A stretch of 8,395 nucleotides of DNA, from the NCBI GenBank assembly GCA_947581665.1, contig CANPVI010000057.1, positions 1 to 8,395 of the forward strand, read 5' to 3'. Position numbers and translations under genes: made by a program. Source of the stretch: an uncultured Atopobiaceae bacterium. Lineage in GTDB: Bacteria > Actinomycetota > Coriobacteriia > Coriobacteriales > Atopobiaceae. The notes under the pieces were generated by a model. It did no database searches and was not told where the DNA came from. It was given only the letters and a program-made list of their open reading frames with translations. Positions 1-5,308 of this stretch are shown here, piece by piece. The stretch's first letter is position 1, and every line of letters begins with the position of its first letter.

Positions 1-73
1 GCAGGCCCATGACCGTGCAGACGAGTGCCATAGCGAACGCAGCCGTCTTCATCCACTTCCTCGTTACCGGCAT
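1..73 (-). CDS. Secreted or membrane protein, N-terminal part only (runs off the left edge)
   Basis: Reading the minus strand from an ATG at 73, the first 24 codons give a classic signal-peptide start: basic residues (R5, K6, K9) followed by a hydrophobic run (AAFAMALVCTVMGL). A near-perfect Shine-Dalgarno AGGAGGG lies 5 bases upstream of the ATG. The gene starts 59 bases after the stop of the NPCBM/DUF5648 gene on the same strand, with no evident terminator between, so the two could be cotranscribed and exported together. The mature protein lies outside the window and its function cannot be given. The call rests on the ribosome binding site and the signal-peptide pattern. A lipoprotein or a transmembrane anchor are alternatives. 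Confidence 0.72.
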   Translation of the reverse strand, partial: MPVTRKWMKTAAFAMALVCTVMGL

Positions 74-78
74 CCGAA

Positions 79-85
79 CCCTCCT
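79..85 (-). promoter_or_regulatory. Ribosome binding site AGGAGGG for the truncated secreted gene
   Basis: On the minus strand AGGAGGG is followed by a 5-base spacer (TTCGG) and ATG. This strong match to the 16S tail is what fixes the start of the edge-truncated gene, which is too short to be recognised otherwise. Confidence 0.75.
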
Positions 86-132
86 AAAACTCCATCGCCA
101 TATCGCCGAGTTGTTCCTCCCCGATAGATGCC

Positions 133-1074
133 CTACCAGAGCCCGTACCAGCAGACGCCGTCGCTCTTCCAGCCTCGGCCGGTAAGGGTGTTCAGTTCGT
201 TGGTATCGGTAGTGTAGGTGTGGGCCGTCACGCCGGAGCCCCATGGATTGTAGAGGCGGTAGAAGGGCTTTCCGCTGGACCCTGCCGTGTGGAACTTCTC
301 TCCTTCGCCAGTCCAGCCGCTAGAGCTGAGCTGCTTGTACTCGTTGAAGCTGGTCGTGTAGAGATGCTCGCCGGTATAGGGGTTGCAGAGGCGATAGACG
401 GGATCGCCACTCCTGGGAACGCTTGCCGTGCTTTCCCACTTCCAGCCATTGCGAAGGAGGGTATCTGCCTCGTTGGTGTCCGTCGTGTAGAGGTGCTCTC
501 CATTGCGGGAGTTGTACATACGGAAGATGTTCTGACCGCTCGCATTGACGGGATCTGCTTCGCTCGGCTTCACTCTATAGAGTCCGGCATCTGCGAGAAA
601 TAGTGCAACGCCACCTCTTGCATTCACATCGATGTGAAGGATGTTGTGTCCTTTGATATCAATGTCAATTGCGACGGCTTTTGAGGTCTTCGACATCAAG
701 GGTGAGCTGTATATCTGCTGCCCATCCGCGAGTATATTCACAGTAGAGGTGCCATTATCCCGCTCGCCTTTTTTGACATACAGAATGCCAGTTAAACGTG
801 AGTATTTCCCATCGAGAATGTACTCGAAATCCCTATCGTCATCGCCCCAGCCAAGATGTTCACTGATATAGAGAGCCGATGAGTACGTGTTTCCGTAGTT
901 GTCGGTTAGTTGGCTCGAAGATGCCTGAACCGGCACATCGGCGATGCTCGTGAGGTTTCTGAGCATCACATCCGGGGTGTCTGCCCAGGCGGTGGTTGGC
1001 AGGGCGATGACGCAGGCAAATGCCACCGTCAGCATCGCCAGTGCACCGATAAGCTTGCTCGACAAGTGCTTCAT
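133..1074 (-). CDS. Secreted NPCBM-domain protein with C-terminal DUF5648 repeats
   Basis: 313 residues. Residues 1-31 form a signal peptide (K2, K7, then a long hydrophobic stretch, with probable cleavage after the A-W-A at 29-31). Residues about 45-168 resemble an NPCBM/NEW2 carbohydrate-binding domain: Y64 S S, the LDGKYSRLTG stretch at 87-96, N/D-rich strands, DGQ at 117-119 and a closing GLYR. Residues 183-313 hold three DUF5648 repeats, marked by H194-L-Y-T-T, H237-L-Y-T-T and H285-T-Y-T-T, each followed by N-E and then G-W at 210/211, 253/254 and 301/302. The protein ends in CWYGLW, the usual aromatic DUF5648 finish. No catalytic domain is visible, so binding to a glycan or the cell wall is more likely than hydrolysis; this is inference. 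No LPxTG motif or C-terminal anchor is present, so it should be released or non-covalently held. A purine-rich GGGAAGGGA lies just upstream of the ATG. The gene uses more A/T at third positions than its neighbours, suggesting an accessory or transferred origin. Confidence 0.88.
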   Translation of the reverse strand: MKHLSSKLIGALAMLTVAFACVIALPTTAWADTPDVMLRNLTSIADVPVQASSSQLTDNYGNTYSSALYISEHLGWGDDDRDFEYILDGKYSRLTGILYVKKGERDNGTSTVNILADGQQIYSSPLMSKTSKAVAIDIDIKGHNILHIDVNARGGVALFLADAGLYRVKPSEADPVNASGQNIFRMYNSRNGEHLYTTDTNEADTLLRNGWKWESTASVPRSGDPVYRLCNPYTGEHLYTTSFNEYKQLSSSGWTGEGEKFHTAGSSGKPFYRLYNPWGSGVTAHTYTTDTNELNTLTGRGWKSDGVCWYGLW

Positions 1075-1092
1075 GCGGTTCCCTTCCCGATT

Positions 1093-1119
1093 GCTCGCCC
1101 TTGGTCCTCCCGGGCGAGC
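1093..1119 (-). promoter_or_regulatory. Stem-loop in the leader of the NPCBM/DUF5648 gene
   Basis: GCTCGCCC (1093-1100) and GGGCGAGC (1112-1119) are perfect 8-bp inverted arms with an 11-base loop. In the minus-strand transcript the loop reads gggaggaccaa, which contains a Shine-Dalgarno-like GGAGG. The hairpin ends 18 bases before the ATG and therefore sits directly upstream of the real ribosome binding site. It could be an operator, an mRNA-stability element or a translational control element. The inverted repeat is certain; the role is not. Confidence 0.45.
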
Positions 1120-1511
1120 TGTCGTGTGTTCCCCGCATCGGCATAGAGCAGAACGGGGCCTCCGACCACAGCCAGCACCCCGCTTTTCTTAAGGCAGGGC
1201 GCATCAGCCGCAGCCGCCAGCCCGAAAGGCCCTTGAGACACGGATATGAGGCCTCGCGGCAGAGTCCGCCCAAGGCATGGTTCTGGATAAAACTGAGGAT
1301 GGTCTCGAGGAAGTCCATCCGGTCTGGCAAGGCCATCATACATGCTCGTTGGAAAGCAGCACCCAACGACTTCCATCACCTCGCACTTTCACAAATGCGC
1401 AGAATGTCCAGAGTGGTGGAAATCCCCATGACCATCTGTTGGTATGGGTTGAGATAGCGAGAAGAAGCCATCCCCGCACGCAAGTAGTTCGGCTCTTGGG
1501 TACGGTTGGGT
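1120..1511. other. Region without a convincing gene
   Basis: Open frames exist on both strands, but none has a recognisable domain, a good ribosome binding site and sensible composition together. The minus-strand frames run into the secreted gene out of frame. A CGGGG/CCCCG pair (around 1154-1182) followed by TTTTCTT on the plus strand is too weak and too widely spaced to call a terminator, and no plus-strand gene precedes it. The only coding-like trace is the short DUF5648-like relic near 1417-1457. The upstream promoter of the secreted gene should lie here, but I see no clear -35/-10 pair. Confidence 0.5.
1417..1457 (+). pseudogene. Possible relic of a DUF5648 C-terminus, frameshifted
   Basis: On the plus strand 1434-1457 reads I-C-W-Y-G-L-R-stop, while the intact secreted protein on the other strand ends V-C-W-Y-G-L-W-stop: five identical residues with the stop at the same offset, using different synonymous codons (TGT versus TGC, TAT versus TAC, TTG versus CTC). 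Just upstream, in another frame, 1417-1425 reads W-K-S, matching the G-W-K-S that precedes the same end in the intact protein. The two pieces are separated by 8 bases where the intact gene has 6, as expected for a frameshift. Further upstream I cannot trace the repeat convincingly, so this is a tentative call. Chance similarity over so short a stretch is possible. Confidence 0.3.
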
Positions 1512-1530
1512 AGTATACTCAATGTATACT
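1512..1530 (+). promoter_or_regulatory. Toxin-antitoxin operator/promoter (perfect inverted repeat)
   Basis: AGTATAC (1512-1518), spacer TCAAT, GTATACT (1524-1530) form a perfect 7-bp inverted repeat located 33 bases before the antitoxin ATG. TATACT at 1525-1530 matches the -10 consensus at five of six bases; a second TATACT lies at 1514-1519. No good -35 hexamer is visible. An inverted repeat over the core promoter is the standard arrangement for operators bound by a ribbon-helix-helix antitoxin or its toxin complex, so autorepression of the downstream pair is the natural inference. Confidence 0.65.
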
Positions 1531-1563
1531 CTGCTCACAGCACGAGAGAGAAGGCGATAGCCC

Positions 1564-1857
1564 ATGGCAACGACCGTGGTTTCGGGACGCATCGACGCCG
1601 AGATGGCGGCCACCGTCACCCAGTTCATCGAGAAGACCGGCAACACGTGGAATGGCGTCATCAACCGCCTCTCCCGCTACATTTACGAGCACCAGAGCTA
1701 TCCCTGGGCCGAGACGAGCGATCGCGAGCGGGATCGCAGGCAGAGGGCGCTCCGGCATGCGAGCACCCTCATGGAGGCGATGCCGCGTGGAACCTTCATC
1801 GACACGATGACCGACGATGACCTCCACGAGATCCTCGCGGGGCGCGACGATGCCTAG
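1564..1857 (+). CDS. Ribbon-helix-helix antitoxin (RelB/DinJ/VapB-like)
   Basis: 97 residues. The N-terminal 41 residues fit a ribbon-helix-helix DNA-binding fold: beta strand TTVVSGRI (3-10), helix A (about 11-24), turn at T25-G-N-T28, helix B to Y41. The rest (D54 onwards) is charged and probably unfolded until it wraps the toxin, ending in acidic D and E residues. GAGAAGG at 1548-1554 is a ribosome binding site with a 9-base spacer to the ATG. Expected role: neutralise the PIN toxin encoded next and, by binding the inverted repeat at 1512-1530, repress its own operon. The stop overlaps the toxin start, typical of coupled antitoxin-toxin translation. The family name is approximate: the fold and context are solid, but assignment to RelB/DinJ rather than another RHH antitoxin class is not. 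Confidence 0.8.
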   Translation: MATTVVSGRIDAEMAATVTQFIEKTGNTWNGVINRLSRYIYEHQSYPWAETSDRERDRRQRALRHASTLMEAMPRGTFIDTMTDDDLHEILAGRDDA

Positions 1858-2275
1858 GGCAAGGGCGCTCCTCGACACCAACGTGCTTCTCGACTGGATG
1901 TTCGCGGATCGTCCCCAGCATGCCGAGGCGGTCGAGCTCTTCACGCGAGTTGCGGATTGCCAGCTCGACGCCTTCGTCACGCCCACGTCCCTCGCGACCG
2001 TGTTCTACGTGGCTGGCCGTGTGGCGCCGCGTGCCGTGCTCATGGACATGCTCCGCGATATCGCCGATCTCTGCAGCGTGGCTCCCCAAGACGCGGAAGT
2101 CGTGGGCGAGGCGCTTCGCGGGGAGGAAGCGGACTTTGAGGACGGCCTCATCCTCTGCGCCGCGAGAGCCGCTGCCTGCGATGTCGTAGTGAGCCGCGTT
2201 GAGCGGGCGTTCCGTGGATTCGAGGGCCACAAGGTAGACGAGCGCGGATGCCTCGCGCTCCTCGCATCGCGGTAG
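1850..2275 (+). CDS. PIN-domain toxin (VapC-like ribonuclease, PIN_3 type)
   Basis: 141 residues using the ATG at 1850, which overlaps the antitoxin stop by 8 bp. A longer reading from 1817 would add 11 residues before the fold begins and is unlikely. The opening ALLDTNVLLDW with D9 is the hallmark first strand and first metal-binding aspartate of PIN domains. The HAEAVELF stretch (24-31) and the D95-F-E-D98 motif in the late helix also fit PIN_3. PIN toxins cleave RNA with Mg2+ or Mn2+ held by three or four acidic residues. Here the T-R-N-x-x-D-F motif usual near the C-terminus reads S115-R-V-E-R-A-F121, so the N and the D are replaced by V117 and A120, and the mid-protein position often held by an acid or N is T50. 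Activity may be reduced, or the acids may be supplied differently (E118). No separate ribosome binding site is evident, implying translational coupling to the antitoxin. Confidence 0.85.
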   Translation: MPRARALLDTNVLLDWMFADRPQHAEAVELFTRVADCQLDAFVTPTSLATVFYVAGRVAPRAVLMDMLRDIADLCSVAPQDAEVVGEALRGEEADFEDGLILCAARAAACDVVVSRVERAFRGFEGHKVDERGCLALLASR

Positions 2276-2328
2276 GTGAAGGCCGCTAAGATGGCCCCAT
2301 CGTGGCAACCGGCACGAGACGCGAATGC

Positions 2329-2334
2329 AAGGAG
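2329..2334 (+). promoter_or_regulatory. Ribosome binding site AAGGAG fixing the HAD start
   Basis: AAGGAG is 5 bases upstream of the ATG at 2340. It lies downstream of the alternative ATG at 2325, so it can only serve 2340. This trims five residues from the longest possible reading frame. Confidence 0.8.
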
Positions 2335-2339
2335 CTCAC

Positions 2340-2993
2340 ATGCCCGCCTACCCCGCCGTGGTCTTCGACATGGACGGCACCATCCTGAACACGCTCGAGG
2401 ATCTCAAGATCTCGCTCAACCAGGCGCTTGAGGCTGAGGGCTTCCCGCCGCACACGCTCGAGGAAGTGCGCCAGACGGTGGGCAACGGCTATCGCAACCT
2501 CATGCGCGACTCCTGCCCGCCTGGCACGAGCGATGAGGTGGTGGAGCAGGTGTTCCAGGCGTTCAGCGAGCATTACGCGGTGCACTACGCCGACCACACG
2601 CGCCCCTACGACGGCATCCCCGAGCTCCTCGCCACGCTGAAGGGTGCGGGCCTCAAGCTCGCCGTCGTGTCGAACAAGGGCGATCGCGAGGCCCGCCACC
2701 TCGCCGACCTCAACTTCCCCGGCATCTTCGACGCCGTCATCGGGCAGCGCGACGACGTGCCGCGCAAGCCGAACCCGCAGATGGTGGAGATCGTGCTCAG
2801 CGAGATGGGCGTAGGCGCGGATGAGGCCGTCTACGTGGGCGATTCCGAGGTGGACATCAAGACCGCCACCGCCGCCGGCCTACCCTTTATCCTCGTGCTG
2901 TGGGGCTTCCGCAGCCGCGCGCAGCTCGAGGCCGCGGGTGGCAGGGAGTTCTGCGAGACCGTGGGCGAGCTCGAGGCGCACCTGCTCGGCTAG
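2340..2993 (+). CDS. HAD-superfamily phosphatase, phosphoglycolate phosphatase (Gph)-like
   Basis: 217 residues, the normal size for Gph/PGMB-type HAD hydrolases. All four HAD motifs are present: motif I D10-M-D12-G-T, with D10 the nucleophile and D12 the acid/base; motif II S111-N-K; motif III lysine K143 in RKPNP; motif IV G167-D168-S-E-V-D172, which binds Mg2+. A helical C1-type cap lies between residues about 17 and 85. The family removes phosphate from small metabolites; 2-phosphoglycolate is the usual annotation, but the substrate cannot be read from sequence, and a pyrophosphatase (PpaX) or other sugar-phosphate role is possible. It is 64 bases after the toxin gene, so read-through is possible, but it probably has its own transcription; the TAAGAT at 2287 is only a weak -10. 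It is soluble, with no signal peptide. Its functional link to the neighbours is not apparent. Confidence 0.9.
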   Translation: MPAYPAVVFDMDGTILNTLEDLKISLNQALEAEGFPPHTLEEVRQTVGNGYRNLMRDSCPPGTSDEVVEQVFQAFSEHYAVHYADHTRPYDGIPELLATLKGAGLKLAVVSNKGDREARHLADLNFPGIFDAVIGQRDDVPRKPNPQMVEIVLSEMGVGADEAVYVGDSEVDIKTATAAGLPFILVLWGFRSRAQLEAAGGREFCETVGELEAHLLG

Positions 2994-3057
2994 TCCCGGC
3001 ATGTTCTGGGCGCGGGCACGCGCATGACCACCACGCACGCGAGGGATCGGGGGTTCG

Positions 3058-4686
3058 ATGTATTGCAGCAAATGTGGCGCTGAGGTTCCAGCTGGCGCGA
3101 AGTTCTGCGCGAAGTGCGGCACTCCGGTGCCCGCGCAAAGGTCGTCGGCCCCCACGCAGGGCGGCGCCGCGTCGGCTCCGCGCGCACAGGCCGCGCCCAC
3201 GCCCACGCCTGCGGTCCCTCCCGCGTCCTCCACGGGAAAGCGCGTCGGCATCATCGCCGGCGCCGCGGCGGTCGTGGTGGCCATAGGCGTCTTCATGTGG
3301 TTCACCTTCCTCGCGCCCTACCCCATCGACGAGGCCACCTTCCCCGACGCCGCCGTGCGCACCGTGGTGACGAGCCGGGTGGACACCGACGGCAACGGCG
3401 AGGTCTCGCGCGAGGAGGCCGGCAACGTGAGCGAGTTCGTCGTCGATGGCGCGGCGAACCTCGACGGCGTGAACCACTTCCCCAACCTGAAGGCGATCGA
3501 GGTGAAGGGAGCGGCCCTCACCTCTGCCGACCTCTCGCCGTACGGCTCGCTCGAGCGCTTCTCGGCCCCTGATTCGGCCCTCGGCGAGCTCGATGTCTCG
3601 CACAATCACAACCTCAACTCCCTCGACGTGCCCGACACCACGACGGTCACCGGCATCGACGCCACGACCCTCAAAGAGCTGTGGCTTCCGGTGAAGGTGG
3701 AGGAGGGCGGCCTCGACGACGCCGGGCAATTCGACGTCCTGCGCGACTACCAGCTCGAGCGCGATGCCCAGGGAAATCCCCTCAGGCTCGTGGACACCTA
3801 CCATTCCGACAGCTCCTACACATCGGTGACCACCACGACCTACACCTATGACGACGCCGGACGCATCGTGGAGAGCGTCGAGATAGACGACGATTCCTAT
3901 TCCGGGTCCTCCAGCGAGAGGAAAGGCTACGGCTACGACGACGCGGGCCGCCTCGCGCAGGTGACGACGTACTACGACTCCGGCCCCTCCACCGCCCAGC
4001 TCAACTACGACGACGCCGGCAAGATCGCATCCATCACCAACATCTCGACCTCCGGCAACGAGACCACGATCACCCTCAGCTACGACGAGAACGGCAACCT
4101 CATCGGCACGGCGTATGAGGACAATCCCATGATCCAGCACTGGTTCTGGGACGAGAACGGCCAGCTCGCGGGCTTCGCGCAGCCCTACGGCGACGCCTTC
4201 ACCCTCACGAACCAGATGTTCACCTACGACGAGCAGGGCAATGTGACGTCGGTGGAGCTCACGCCGGGCGTGTTCACCGATCCGCAGTTCGAGAAGTACG
4301 GCACCCCGAGCTTCGACTACAAGGTGACCTACGCCTACGACGAGGCGGGGCGGCTCGTCTCGGGCGCCTACGAGAGCGGCCAGGGCTACCTCGACATGGA
4401 CGAAACCGTCGAGTGCGCCTACGACGAGGCGGGCAGGATCACGCAGGTCACGCAGAACCAGACGACCTATTCCGACTTCTCGGGCACCGTTCACTCCACC
4501 TCGGTGACGAAGATGTACTACGGCCGCTCGTTCGCGCCCAAGGACGACACGAGCGCGAAGGACGTCTTCTACCTCGAGCCCACTTACAACGAGTACCTCT
4601 TCGACCTCTTCGTGGAGAACCCCGCGCTCGTGCGCTATCCGCAGCTCGACCCCAAGTTCACCGCCGCCCAGTACGCCGTCTACTAG
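3058..4686 (+). CDS. Membrane-anchored zinc-ribbon protein with EF-hand-like, LRR-like and YD-repeat ectodomain
   Basis: 542 residues. Residues 3-20 are a zinc ribbon (C3-x-x-C6 and C17-x-x-C20), followed by an Ala/Pro/Thr-rich linker (to about 60). One transmembrane helix (63-86) is preceded by K61-R62, predicting the N-terminus inside and the rest outside. At 109-120 there is a textbook calcium loop: D109, D111, N113, E115, S117, E120. Residues about 124-212 resemble the irregular leucine-rich segments that follow such loops in gut bacterial surface proteins. Residues about 231-462 carry about nine YD (RHS-like) repeats, with cores at 231-240 and at aromatic positions 264, 293, 317, 342, 364, 390, 427 and 455, 22-37 residues apart, of the form Y-D-x-x-G-(R/N/K). 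The C-terminal 80 residues are unassigned. No RHS core protease motif or toxin tip is visible, so a polymorphic-toxin role is unlikely. A surface-binding or envelope-sensing role is inference. A GAGGGATCGGGGG tract precedes the ATG. Confidence 0.88.
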   Translation: MYCSKCGAEVPAGAKFCAKCGTPVPAQRSSAPTQGGAASAPRAQAAPTPTPAVPPASSTGKRVGIIAGAAAVVVAIGVFMWFTFLAPYPIDEATFPDAAVRTVVTSRVDTDGNGEVSREEAGNVSEFVVDGAANLDGVNHFPNLKAIEVKGAALTSADLSPYGSLERFSAPDSALGELDVSHNHNLNSLDVPDTTTVTGIDATTLKELWLPVKVEEGGLDDAGQFDVLRDYQLERDAQGNPLRLVDTYHSDSSYTSVTTTTYTYDDAGRIVESVEIDDDSYSGSSSERKGYGYDDAGRLAQVTTYYDSGPSTAQLNYDDAGKIASITNISTSGNETTITLSYDENGNLIGTAYEDNPMIQHWFWDENGQLAGFAQPYGDAFTLTNQMFTYDEQGNVTSVELTPGVFTDPQFEKYGTPSFDYKVTYAYDEAGRLVSGAYESGQGYLDMDETVECAYDEAGRITQVTQNQTTYSDFSGTVHSTSVTKMYYGRSFAPKDDTSAKDVFYLEPTYNEYLFDLFVENPALVRYPQLDPKFTAAQYAVY

Positions 4687-4712
4687 CGCCTCGCCGCTCG
4701 CCCGCGCACGCA

Positions 4713-4727
4713 CCGCTCGCCGAGCGG
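4713..4727 (+). repeat. Short inverted repeat after the YD-repeat gene
   Basis: CCGCTCG-C-CGAGCGG is a perfect 7-bp inverted repeat 27 bases past the stop codon at 4686. It could act as a GC-rich transcription-termination hairpin, but the loop would be very tight and there is no T-tract, so the terminator role is only possible. Confidence 0.3.
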
Positions 4728-4842
4728 ACGCACGAGACCCGCAAGCTCGGACGATGTGGGAAATCGAAATAGCTGTGGAGATGCCGCCCCGCGAAACCTC
4801 GCGCGCGGGCGGCTGGCTATCCTGTAGATTGAAGCCGTTCGA

Positions 4843-4863
4843 GGCGCCCTAAGCGGCGCCGCT
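4843..4863 (+). repeat. Palindromic GC element in the leader of the 97-residue gene
   Basis: GGCGCC occurs at 4843-4848 and again at 4855-4860, and the second copy lies in a perfect 12-base palindrome AGCGGCGCCGCT (4852-4863). It is 30 bases upstream of the ATG of the small gene and just after a weak promoter-like stretch (TATCCT around 4818-4823). It may be an operator or an RNA hairpin. In DNA this GC-rich a 12-base palindrome can arise by chance. Confidence 0.3.
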
Positions 4864-4879
4864 GGATTTTGCCCTCGCG

Positions 4880-4887
4880 AAAGGTGG
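4880..4887 (+). promoter_or_regulatory. Ribosome binding site AAAGGTGG for the 97-residue gene
   Basis: AAAGGTGG is followed by a 5-base spacer (CAGCT) and ATG at 4893. It overlaps the codons of the longer frame that would begin at the TTG at 4869, so the ATG is preferred. Confidence 0.65.
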
Positions 4888-4892
4888 CAGCT

Positions 4893-5186
4893 ATGGGTGT
4901 GCGCGCTGATGAGGTCTTGGAGCTCAAGTTCGATGATCTCGCCGATTACCTCCGCAATAACCATTCGGTCTACATGGAGGTAAACGGCAAGCTCTATTAC
5001 CTCACCGACGTGAAGAAGCACTACTGGCGCGCACAGGACACCACCAAGCTGAACGAGAAGAACCACTACTGCGACTGCTCCGACATCGTGAACAACGTCG
5101 ACGAGTTCATCGGCGCCGTGGCCGTGGACGATGGCCCGAGCGTCCGCGAGGTCTTCGACGACGCCACGTTCTACGCGAGCGTGTAA
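4893..5186 (+). CDS. Small soluble protein of unknown function (97 residues)
   Basis: I do not recognise a family. The protein is acidic and soluble, with no signal peptide or membrane segment. It contains an N-terminal helix-like stretch (A5-D-E-V-L-E-L), an aromatic-rich middle (Y27, Y35-Y36, H43-Y-W45), a C60-D-C62 pair and an acidic C-terminal third (VDDGP, FDDATF). Coding character is supported by the ribosome binding site, clear codon bias and a well-behaved composition. An alternative TTG start at 4869 would add eight residues (PSRKVAA plus the initiator) and has no better ribosome binding site. The stop is followed within 10 bases by the CACGTG repeat cluster that separates it from the convergent MarR gene. 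Two cysteines one residue apart could bind metal, but two ligands are not enough to claim it. Confidence 0.7.
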   Translation: MGVRADEVLELKFDDLADYLRNNHSVYMEVNGKLYYLTDVKKHYWRAQDTTKLNEKNHYCDCSDIVNNVDEFIGAVAVDDGPSVREVFDDATFYASV

Positions 5187-5194
5187 CCAAGTAA

Positions 5195-5267
5195 TTTCGA
5201 CGCAACTACCCACGTGGCCCCCTTTTCGCATCGCGGAGAGGGGGCCACGTGGGTGTTTGCGGCGTAA
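5195..5267. repeat. Long imperfect hairpin between convergent genes
   Basis: The left arm 5201-5222 (CGCAACTACCCACGTGGCCCCC) pairs with 5240-5261 at 20 of 22 positions. The pairing continues inward through 5223-5228/5234-5239 with two G-U pairs to a 5-base loop (5229-5233), and outward to 5195/5267 with two more mismatches. The total is roughly 34 paired positions with four mismatches. It lies between the stop of the plus-strand 97-residue gene and the minus-strand MarR gene, so it could end transcription from both sides. No T-tract follows on either strand, so an intrinsic terminator of the usual kind is not shown. A REP-like palindromic element is the better description. Confidence 0.8.
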
Positions 5268-5308
5268 GCAGGGCTACCACGTGGGTAGTTGCGGCGTAAA
5301 TGGGGCTA
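5245..5308 (+). repeat. Two abutting 32-bp direct repeats with CACGTG core
   Basis: Units 5245-5276 and 5277-5308 abut exactly and agree at 27 of 32 bases. Both begin CCACGTGGGT, continue TTGCGGCGTAA and end GGGCTA. Unit 2 is also a perfect 17-base complement (5277-5293) of the left arm at 5201-5217, so either unit can pair with the single inverted copy. The last three bases of unit 2 (5306-5308) are the stop codon of the minus-strand MarR gene. There are only two units with no spacer, so this is not a CRISPR array. Confidence 0.85.

Noticed and set aside
1154..1186. Possible intrinsic terminator (CGGGG/CCCCG followed by TTTTCTT, plus strand)
   Set aside because: The stem is only five pairs with a loop of about 19 bases, and no plus-strand gene lies upstream that it could end.
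860..1366. A 168-codon minus-strand open frame overlapping the start of the secreted gene
   Set aside because: It overlaps the well-supported signal-peptide region in another frame and shows no domain or ribosome binding site.
1101..1457. A 118-codon plus-strand open frame in the gap
   Set aside because: There is no ribosome binding site or recognisable domain over most of its length. Only its last few codons resemble DUF5648, and there the similarity crosses frames, so an intact gene is not supported.
1817..1849. Longer N-terminus for the PIN toxin
   Set aside because: PIN domains begin with the strand carrying the first aspartate. The ATG at 1850 gives that directly and overlaps the antitoxin stop as is usual.
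2325..2339. Earlier ATG for the HAD hydrolase
   Set aside because: The AAGGAG ribosome binding site lies between this ATG and the next one at 2340, so only 2340 has proper spacing, and the extra five residues are outside the fold.
3026..3042. GC-rich inverted repeats between the HAD and YD-repeat genes
   Set aside because: The arms are about five bases of G/C in very GC-rich DNA, with no T-tract, and are not distinguishable from chance.
2887..4713. A 608-codon open frame on the minus strand opposite the YD-repeat gene
   Set aside because: It is the shadow of a high-GC gene with strong codon bias. Its product is dominated by R, A, G, V, E and H without a recognisable domain, while the plus strand has a zinc ribbon, a transmembrane helix and clear repeats.
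5245..5308. CRISPR array
   Set aside because: There are only two direct units with no spacers between them, plus an inverted copy, and no cas genes are nearby.
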